Below, piece by piece: positions 8,321 through 14,023 of a stretch of DNA of 16,837 nucleotides. The translations under genes were made by a program, and so were the position numbers. Every line of letters starts with the position of its first letter. The first letter of the stretch is position 1. Under the pieces are notes generated by a model that saw only the letters and a program-made list of their open reading frames with translations, made no database searches and had not been told where the DNA came from. This DNA comes from an uncultured Nitrospira sp. (GTDB lineage: Bacteria; Nitrospirota; Nitrospiria; Nitrospirales; UBA8639): positions 5,679 through 22,515 of the forward strand of contig CABVRQ010000064.1 of assembly GCA_902500695.1 (NCBI GenBank), written 5' to 3'.

Positions 8321-8349
8321 ATTCTTTGTGCCGTGTGTATTGCTGTCAA
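8321..8349 (-). promoter_or_regulatory. Predicted sigma70-type promoter of the universal stress gene
   Basis: On the minus strand a perfect TTGACA (8344-8349) and AAGAAT (8321-8326, four of six consensus) are separated by 17 bases. The transcript would start near 8314, leaving a leader of about 18 bases with the GGGAG ribosome binding site. This lets the gene be expressed apart from the por operon. Confidence 0.6.
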
Positions 8350-8407
8350 ATGACTCTTCGTCCTTGTTCCAACGACCGACTCTGGCGTGCGCACGATTTT
8401 TTTGTTC

Positions 8408-10036
8408 CTATCTGACTTCTTTGACCATATCGATAGCGCCGCATGGACATTCCTCCGCACACACCCCGCAGCCTTTGCAATAGTCATAATTCACTTCGTA
8501 CCGTTGACCGGGACCCAATTTGATAATGGCGTTGTCCGGACACACGCCATAACAGGTATCGCACTCAAAGCAATTCCCGCAAGAAAGACATCGCCGGGAT
8601 TCGAGCAATGCCGTGTCCTTATCCAATCCACCCACCACCTCGTCGAAGCTGGCCCGACGCCTGGCCAAATCCAGGTAGGGCTGCCGATTCTTGTCCGCAT
8701 CGGTGTAATACCAGGTATTGAGACGATCATACGTGGCAACGGCATTGGGTGATGATTTCCTATACTCACCTCCGCGGAGATAGGCATCAATATGCCGTGC
8801 CGCTTTTTTCCCATGGCCGGTGGCCACCGTCACCGTGCGCTCTGCAGGAACCATATCCCCTCCGGCAAACACGCCCGCACGCCCGGTCATCATCGAGGCA
8901 TCGACTTGGATCACGCCATCGGACGAAATATCCAATCCCGGCACATTTTCTAAAAACCCGGTATCCACTTCCTGCCCCACAGCCAGAATAACCGTGTCGG
9001 CTTCCAATGTTTCAAACCGGCCCGTGGGTTGAGGGCGCCCCTGCTCATCCAGCGTCATTTCTTCTACGGTCAATGTCGTATCATCCACCTGCCTGATGGT
9101 ATTCAGCCATCGTGTCAGCACCCCTTCCTCCAACGCTTCTTCCACTTCAAAGTCATGGGCCGGCATGTGCCCCCGATCACGCCGATAAATCAGGATCGTT
9201 TCCTCGGCACCCAGTCGTTTGGCCGTTCGCGCGGCATCAATGGCCGTATCACCTCCACCATAGACGACGACCCGCCGACCGATCTTGGGAACGGCCTCAC
9301 CATCCATTCCCTTGAGAAATCCCAAGGCATCGATCATCCGGCCGGCATCCCGTCCGGGAAGATCAACCCGCTTACTCAGATGAGCGCCGATGGCCAGAAA
9401 CACGGCATCGAATCCGCCTTCCTGGATAGTCGTTTCTAAATTCTCGACTTTTTGATTCAGATGGATAGAAACGCCCATGGCGACAATTCTGGCAATTTCG
9501 GCATCCACGATATTGCGAGGGAGACGGTATTGTGGAATTCCGAACCGCATCATGCCTCCCGGTTTCGGACCGGCTTCTATGATCGTGACCGCATGCCCCA
9601 GACGGGCGAGATGATAGGCGGCAGATAGCCCACTGGGTCCCGCGCCGACGACCAGGACCCGCTTTCCGGTGGACACGCCCGCCTCCACCTGCCACCCCTG
9701 CTCAATCGCGTAGTCGCCTAAAAACCGCTCAACAGCATGAATGCTCACGGGCTCATCGAGTTGACCCCGATTGCAGGCCGTTTCACAGGGGTGATAACAC
9801 ACGCGACCATGAATCGCCGGGAAGGGATTCTCTTCCATAATTTTTCGCCAGGCCTGTTCATATTTCCCCTCCTCCGCCTCATACAACCAGCCTTGAATAT
9901 TTTCACCAGCGGGACAACCCTGATTGCAGGGTGGAAGGTGATCAACATAGATCGGACGCATCGTCCGCCACGTGCCCGTATGATTGGCCAGGCTTGAAGC
10001 GGGGTTCAATGTAATGGCAAACGGCTTGCGTTCCAT
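8408..10036 (-). CDS. Fused GltD-like FAD/NAD(P) oxidoreductase and ferredoxin (PorD-like) subunit
   Basis: This 542-residue iron-sulfur flavoprotein probably carries electrons between the PorGAB core and NAD(P)H. Residues 1-115 resemble the N-terminal iron-sulfur domain of glutamate synthase small subunits (C37, C41, C80, C84, C88). An FAD site GAGPSG is at 131-136. An NAD(P) site GGGDTA is at 260-265, followed by IYRRDR as in GltD. The C terminus is a 2[4Fe-4S] ferredoxin domain: C489, C492, C495, C499 and C520, C523, C526, C530, with extra C483, C486 and C532. PorD normally supplies such a domain as a separate small protein. No glutamate synthase large subunit is nearby, and the gene follows porB directly. 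Three ATGs lie in a row (10042, 10039, 10036). The last has the best spacing from GAGAGG, but the choice is open. Substrate-level function is inferred from context. Confidence 0.85.
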   Translation of the reverse strand: MERKPFAITLNPASSLANHTGTWRTMRPIYVDHLPPCNQGCPAGENIQGWLYEAEEGKYEQAWRKIMEENPFPAIHGRVCYHPCETACNRGQLDEPVSIHAVERFLGDYAIEQGWQVEAGVSTGKRVLVVGAGPSGLSAAYHLARLGHAVTIIEAGPKPGGMMRFGIPQYRLPRNIVDAEIARIVAMGVSIHLNQKVENLETTIQEGGFDAVFLAIGAHLSKRVDLPGRDAGRMIDALGFLKGMDGEAVPKIGRRVVVYGGGDTAIDAARTAKRLGAEETILIYRRDRGHMPAHDFEVEEALEEGVLTRWLNTIRQVDDTTLTVEEMTLDEQGRPQPTGRFETLEADTVILAVGQEVDTGFLENVPGLDISSDGVIQVDASMMTGRAGVFAGGDMVPAERTVTVATGHGKKAARHIDAYLRGGEYRKSSPNAVATYDRLNTWYYTDADKNRQPYLDLARRRASFDEVVGGLDKDTALLESRRCLSCGNCFECDTCYGVCPDNAIIKLGPGQRYEVNYDYCKGCGVCAEECPCGAIDMVKEVR

Positions 10037-10047
10037 CATCATGCCTC

Positions 10048-11034
10048 TCAAGGAAGTAGCTGATACCGATCAATATTCGCATCTGCAATCGCCTGAATCG
10101 CTTCAAGACCGTGCTCATCTCGTGGATGAAAGAGATGTCTGAAACGACCTTGAAGCTCCAGGTATTGTTCGACAGAAACTTTTTTCCTGATCGGCGTCCG
10201 ATCGGTCACTTCGCCCCCTTCCGCTTCAAATAAAGGAAAAAGGCCGCTTTCCACTGCCAGGCGGGCAACCTTGATCGTATGTGCAGGGTCCGATTTCCAG
10301 CCAAGTGGACAGGGTACATGGATATGAATATACCGTGCGCCCCTGATGCTCATGGCCTTCGTCACTTTGGCTTCCAGATCGTGAAGATCGGCCACGGAGG
10401 CCGTGGCGACATAGGGAATACCGTGGGCCATCGCAATTCGTGGAAGATTTTTTCCAATCCCCATAGGATTACCTGGGTCTGTTCCCACGGCCTGCGTCGT
10501 ATTGGTCCAGGCTCGTGGCGGGGTGGATCCCGAACGCTGAACTCCCGTGTTCATATAGGCCTCATTGTCGTAACAGACATACAACACGTCATCATTGCGT
10601 TCGAACATGCCGGACAAACACCCGAACCCGATATCAACCGTCGCCCCATCTCCGCCCTGCGCGATGACACGAATATCCGTTCTGCCTTTGGCCCGCAGGG
10701 CTGCCGCCACGCCGCTCGCCACCGCCGGGGCATTCCCGAACAACGAATGCAGCCAGGGAATCTGCCAGGCACTTTCCGGATAGGGACTGGAGAAGACTTC
10801 CAAACAGCCGGTGGCATTCACGGCAACCATCTGCTGATGTGTGGCGCGCATTACCGCATCAAGCGCATAGCGGGCGCCCAGCGCTTCGCCACAACCCTGG
10901 CAGGCGCGATGCCCTGAATTAAGCGAATTCGTTCGATCCATCCCGGCTTGCACCGTGCGATCGGATTCATCCAGCAACCGGTTGCCAACTGTGAAGGTTC
11001 CCGTTTGATAAAATTTCACCCGTTGATAGGACAT
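10048..11034 (-). CDS. porB: 2-oxoacid:ferredoxin oxidoreductase beta subunit, pyruvate type
   Basis: The beta subunit binds thiamine diphosphate and the proximal [4Fe-4S] cluster, and forms the active site with the alpha subunit. The 328-residue protein shows C45-x2-C48 in ACQGCGEAL, C77 in NATGC, and C242 in HVPCPLGW: the four cluster ligands expected in pyruvate:ferredoxin oxidoreductases. The thiamine diphosphate motif is GGDGATVDIG near 127-136, with the YDNEAYMNTG segment following. The PCPxGW motif favours pyruvate over 2-oxoglutarate, whose beta subunits typically read PCVTF there; this is family knowledge, not a measured specificity. I chose the ATG at 11034 since GAGG lies five bases upstream. 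A TTG at 11052 would add six residues. It ends within 12 bases of the flavoprotein start, so they are probably cotranslated. Confidence 0.92.
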   Translation of the reverse strand: MSYQRVKFYQTGTFTVGNRLLDESDRTVQAGMDRTNSLNSGHRACQGCGEALGARYALDAVMRATHQQMVAVNATGCLEVFSSPYPESAWQIPWLHSLFGNAPAVASGVAAALRAKGRTDIRVIAQGGDGATVDIGFGCLSGMFERNDDVLYVCYDNEAYMNTGVQRSGSTPPRAWTNTTQAVGTDPGNPMGIGKNLPRIAMAHGIPYVATASVADLHDLEAKVTKAMSIRGARYIHIHVPCPLGWKSDPAHTIKVARLAVESGLFPLFEAEGGEVTDRTPIRKKVSVEQYLELQGRFRHLFHPRDEHGLEAIQAIADANIDRYQLLP

Positions 11035-11054
11035 AACAGCCTCACCACTCAAGA

Positions 11055-12308
11055 TTAAATGGGCGATGCGCCAGGAGCACCGATTTCCCGGAGAATATTT
11101 TCCGCGGTGGATCCCGAACGTCGCTGCGCCTGTTGCCTGGTCAATTCCCCATTAATAGCGTCCCAATTCAGATCGAGGAAATGAGGTTCCTCCAAACCTT
11201 CCAGGCAGGCTTGCTTCACCGTATCAATGACCGAGGCTTTAGGAATCGGCCGACCTCCAAGTCCGGCAATCACCGTATCCACGATGATCGGTAACCCCTG
11301 AAGCGCCATCTTCACGTCGCTGGACACGATGCCACCCTTTCCGACCGCCAGGTCCTTTTCTATAACAATAATCCGCTTGGCCTCTTTGACGACGTGACGG
11401 AGAGCATGGGAGGGAAAGGGACGAAAGGCACAGAGCGCAATTGCCCCGACCGGCCATCCTTCTTTCCGCAAATCATCCACCGCGTCTTTTATCGTCCCGT
11501 TCACCGATCCCAGTGCCAGCAGAATGGTTTCAGCCTCATCCGTGTGATAGCCCTTCAACAGCCCACCAGACCGGCGCTGAAAGATATCCTGAAAACTCTG
11601 AGAGAGTCGTGGGATCGCCTCCAGCGCTCGCAGATGCTTGTGATGCGCGAGGTACCGCACCTCGGCAAAGGCTTCCGGTCCGACCATCGCACCAATGGAC
11701 ACAGGGTCCTGCGGATCTAACACTTGAACCGGTTCAAACGCCGGCAGGTAGGCATCCACCTGCTCTTGCGTGGGGAGATCCACCACCTCATAGGCATGAG
11801 TGAGAATATAGCCATCCATGCAGACCATCACGGGGCAACTGAGTTCCTCGGCCAGGCGAAAGGCTTGAATGTGAAGGTCGACGGCTTCTTGATTATCCTC
11901 CGCAAACAATTGAATCCAGCCGGCATCCCGCATGGACATGCTGTCCGAATGATCGTTCCAGATATTGATCGGGGCGCCGATAGCGCGATTGGCAATCGTC
12001 ATGACAATGGGGAGCCCCAAGCCCGCCGCGTTATAGACCGCTTCCGCCATGAACAACAGCCCCTGGCTCGTCGTCGCGGTATAGGTTCGCGCACCCATCG
12101 CTGATGCGCCGATCAGCACGCTTAACGCCCCAAACTCGGATTCGACATTCAGGAACTGGCAATGGCCGACTTCTCCCGCCTTCACCTTGCGTGAAAGAGT
12201 TTCGACAATATGGGTTTGCGGAGAAATCGGATAACAGGCCATCACTTCAGGCCGACAGAGGGCGACGGCATGGGCCACGGCTTGAGATCCTTCAATGTGT
12301 TGTTTCAT
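11055..12308 (-). CDS. porA: 2-oxoacid:ferredoxin oxidoreductase alpha subunit
   Basis: The alpha subunit carries the pyrimidine-binding and 2-oxoacid-recognition domains. The 417 residues match the PorA family of four-subunit enzymes. Motifs seen are YPISP at 26-30 (usual form YPITP, so a Thr-to-Ser change next to the substrate site), GASAMGARTYTATTSQG at 67-83, NR at 107-108 and WNDHSD at 117-122. A C-terminal transketolase-like domain contains the ALGSVNGTIKDAVD segment, which is typical of PorA domain II. It lies between porG (26-base gap) and porB (20-base gap) in one transcription unit. A GAGGA sequence lies about 13 bases before the ATG. The enzyme would work reversibly: pyruvate oxidation, or acetyl-CoA carboxylation in reductive CO2 fixation. 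Confidence 0.93.
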   Translation of the reverse strand: MKQHIEGSQAVAHAVALCRPEVMACYPISPQTHIVETLSRKVKAGEVGHCQFLNVESEFGALSVLIGASAMGARTYTATTSQGLLFMAEAVYNAAGLGLPIVMTIANRAIGAPINIWNDHSDSMSMRDAGWIQLFAEDNQEAVDLHIQAFRLAEELSCPVMVCMDGYILTHAYEVVDLPTQEQVDAYLPAFEPVQVLDPQDPVSIGAMVGPEAFAEVRYLAHHKHLRALEAIPRLSQSFQDIFQRRSGGLLKGYHTDEAETILLALGSVNGTIKDAVDDLRKEGWPVGAIALCAFRPFPSHALRHVVKEAKRIIVIEKDLAVGKGGIVSSDVKMALQGLPIIVDTVIAGLGGRPIPKASVIDTVKQACLEGLEEPHFLDLNWDAINGELTRQQAQRRSGSTAENILREIGAPGASPI

Positions 12309-12334
12309 GGTCTTCTGTTGATTCCTCGATTGAA

Positions 12335-12907
12335 TTAGACCTTGGCCAGATTGGCCGCAATATAGGCATACACCTCTGCCGCCACCGCCGCATTCAATTC
12401 TCCAATCTTTCCAGGAAACTTCCCTGTGATCGCCTGCTTCACGGAGGCTTGGGTGACTTCCCCCGTCAGGGCTGCATAGCCGGCCACCATCCCGATATTG
12501 GCAAACGGTCGCCCCAAATGCTTCATGGCCAGATCGGATGCAGGGAGCGTATGTATCTGCACTCCGGGGTGTTGGGCGATAAAGTCCGTGAGGTGAAGCG
12601 CGTCCAGATGTCGTGTGGAATTAATGAGCACGAAGGCTGACACAGCCAATCCGGCAAAGACATCCACCTGATGCAGCAGGGTGGAGTCCTGGATGAGTAA
12701 GACATCCGGATGATAGACCGGCTCCCGACTACGAATCGGTTGAGAATCAATCCGGCAGAATGCCGTGACCGGGGCACCGGTCCGTTCAGATCCAAAACTG
12801 GGAAAGGCCTGCGCTTCCTTCCCATCCCGGAATGCCGCTAACGCCAACAACTCGGCAGCCGTCACCACGCCTTGCCCTCCTCTGCCATGCATACGGATTT
12901 GGATCAT
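12335..12907 (-). CDS. porG: 2-oxoacid:ferredoxin oxidoreductase gamma subunit
   Basis: The gamma subunit is the small CoA-interacting domain of the complex. At 190 residues it is of normal length. It has GRGGQG at 8-13 and FPSFGSERTGAPV at 35-47; the ERxGAPV form is typical of pyruvate-type gamma subunits, whereas 2-oxoglutarate types usually read EARGG. GAGGG (12912-12916) four bases before the ATG is a good ribosome binding site. It is the first gene of the porG-porA-porB-flavoprotein operon, and its promoter must lie in the divergent intergenic region to the right. No cysteine cluster is present, as expected for this subunit. Confidence 0.92.
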   Translation of the reverse strand: MIQIRMHGRGGQGVVTAAELLALAAFRDGKEAQAFPSFGSERTGAPVTAFCRIDSQPIRSREPVYHPDVLLIQDSTLLHQVDVFAGLAVSAFVLINSTRHLDALHLTDFIAQHPGVQIHTLPASDLAMKHLGRPFANIGMVAGYAALTGEVTQASVKQAITGKFPGKIGELNAAVAAEVYAYIAANLAKV

Positions 12908-12963
12908 TCGTCCCTCATCAATTCACCTGAATAGGTTTATGTCGTCTTCACTCACTCTAAATC

Positions 12964-12997
12964 TATTTGGCAAGAGATATGCCTTATTTGGTGAGAG
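12964..12997. promoter_or_regulatory. Two direct repeats spaced by 21 bp upstream of the por operon
   Basis: TATTTGGCAAGAG (12964-12976) and TATTTGGTGAGAG (12985-12997) agree at 11 of 13 positions and start exactly 21 bases apart, two helical turns. This is the geometry of tandem binding by one regulator on a single DNA face. It lies about 60-90 bases upstream of porG. The regulator is unknown, and the repeat could be chance. Confidence 0.35.
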
Positions 12998-13092
12998 CTG
13001 GAAATGTTAGATTCAACCAGTAAAATCTCAGCAATCTTAAGCAGAACCGGATCAACAAACCGGAACATTGGGGAAAAGAGGTACAGTCAAAA

Positions 13093-13135
13093 TCCTTGGC
13101 GATGTAGAAAAATGCCCCAGTCGATGGGCCAAGGA
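13093..13135 (+). repeat. Inverted repeat upstream of the cytochrome gene
   Basis: TCCTTGGC (13093-13100) and GCCAAGGA (13128-13135) are perfect 8-bp inverted repeats around 27 bases. Inside, GCCC and GGGC can pair in a way that competes with the outer stem. It could be a leader hairpin or an operator of the plus-strand gene that starts 80 bases further on. Confidence 0.35.
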
Positions 13136-13201
13136 AATTTACTCCCGAAAGTAGCAAGGCAGATGTCCACAGAATCAGGAACAACAGATTATTAAAAAAA
13201 T

Positions 13202-13207
13202 AAGGAG
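13202..13207 (+). promoter_or_regulatory. Ribosome binding site that fixes a TTG start
   Basis: AAGGAG sits seven bases before the TTG at 13215. No ATG or GTG lies nearby in frame, so this strong site decides the TTG start of the cytochrome gene. Confidence 0.75.
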
Positions 13208-13214
13208 ACTCCAG

Positions 13215-13703
13215 TTGTCATTTCTACCATTCTTCTCAAAAAATCTTTGCCGGATTACTCTCGTGCTCTGGATAGTCAGCGCCGGCGTGCTGGGCTGGTT
13301 GTTTGTCAAAGGGGAAACCACCCCTTCCGCCGATGGCCGAACGGCCGTGCTTCTGGCTCCAGCGGAACGCGACTTTATTCTGACGGAAATGCGGCAACTC
13401 TTACGGGCTGTGCATGGCGTCGTCACAGGCGTGAGTGATACGGATCAGACCCAGGGACATGCTCAGGCTGCAGCGGCCGCCCGCTCGGCAGGAATGAAAA
13501 TGGCCGTGGATGACAATCCGACGCTCATGCTCAAACTTCCTCTTCCCATGAAACAACTCGGCATGTCCGTGCATCGGGATTTTGACGAACTGGCGGATGC
13601 GATCAACGCCGGCACGACATCACAGGACATCCTTCAACGCCTGTCGGCTATCACGACCAGATGCCTGGCATGCCACGAGATGTATCAAATTAAAGAGGGG
13701 TAA
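13215..13703 (+). CDS. Membrane-anchored cytochrome c'-like monoheme protein
   Basis: This 162-residue protein starts with TTG, read as Met. An N-terminal membrane segment (about 12-31), probably an uncleaved anchor or signal sequence, is followed by a helical periplasmic domain. The single heme-binding motif C150-x2-C153-H154 is at the very C terminus. A four-helix domain with a C-terminal CxxCH is the pattern of cytochrome c', in which the heme iron is usually five-coordinate and binds NO or CO; some relatives only transfer electrons. The sixth ligand, if any, cannot be told from sequence. Length is about 30 residues over a typical mature cytochrome c', explained by the anchor. It is transcribed divergently from the por operon. 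Cytochrome maturation machinery is not in the window. Assignment to cytochrome c' rather than another helical c-type family is moderate. Confidence 0.78.
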   Translation: MSFLPFFSKNLCRITLVLWIVSAGVLGWLFVKGETTPSADGRTAVLLAPAERDFILTEMRQLLRAVHGVVTGVSDTDQTQGHAQAAAAARSAGMKMAVDDNPTLMLKLPLPMKQLGMSVHRDFDELADAINAGTTSQDILQRLSAITTRCLACHEMYQIKEG

Positions 13704-14023
13704 ACATGTCAAAGCTTGGGTGGCACCGGTCAGCCATTACCTAATGAATATGAAACCACCAATGCAAGGCAGGCGTTCAAGGAGACATTGTCATCCTGAC
13801 CCATTCGGCAAAGCTCAGGGCAAGGTCAACGAAGGATCTGGCTAAGCCATAGCATCTTCACCCTGGGCACAGATCTTTCGCCATGGGCTCAAAATGACAA
13901 CATGGTTAGGGGAAAACCGAGTCATCAGGTGTTCATCCCATGTCTGAAAATTGGAATCAAAGTTATTAACGGCATTCACGTTCCACAATATTTCAGAAGT
14001 CCTTTAGAGTCTCAACAGCCAAG
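13704..14023. other. Intergenic region upstream of the calcium ATPase
   Basis: These 320 bases hold the REP-like palindrome (13789-13899) and no supportable gene. The ATPase promoter should lie in the last ~120 bases, but no clear consensus pair was found there. Confidence 0.45.
13789..13899. repeat. REP/MITE-like imperfect palindrome
   Basis: Outer arms TGTCATCCTGA (13789-13799) and TCAAAATGACA (13889-13899) are inverted repeats matching at 9 of 11 positions. Inner arms CGAAGGATCT (13830-13839) and AGATCTTTCG (13871-13880) match at 9 of 10. Together they make a nested palindrome of 111 bases. The TGTCATCCTGA...GAAGGATCT wording is like a dispersed palindromic repeat I have seen in various bacterial genomes. 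Copy number in this genome is unknown. No coding frame or transposase is present. Confidence 0.55.

Larger units (their letters stand above)
12908..13214. other. Divergent regulatory region between porG and the cytochrome gene
   Basis: This 307-base region separates the por operon (left, minus strand) from the cytochrome c'-like gene (right, plus strand) and must hold both promoters. It contains the direct repeat and the inverted repeat listed separately, and a CCGG-spaced-CCGG motif near 13048-13064. I could not pick convincing -35/-10 pairs. No gene is supportable here. Confidence 0.45.

Noticed and set aside
8392..8404. CGTGCGCACG palindrome followed by a T-run on the plus strand, terminator-like
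   Set aside because: The palindrome has no loop, so the usable stem is only about three pairs, and no plus-strand gene lies upstream to be terminated.
8408..10036. Annotation as glutamate synthase small subunit (GltD)
   Set aside because: The FAD/NAD(P) core is GltD-like, but there is an additional C-terminal two-cluster ferredoxin domain, no gltB nearby, and the gene is the last of a por operon.
13582..13845. Plus-strand frame overlapping the end of the cytochrome gene
   Set aside because: It runs out of frame through the cytochrome coding region and into the palindromic repeat, with no domain.
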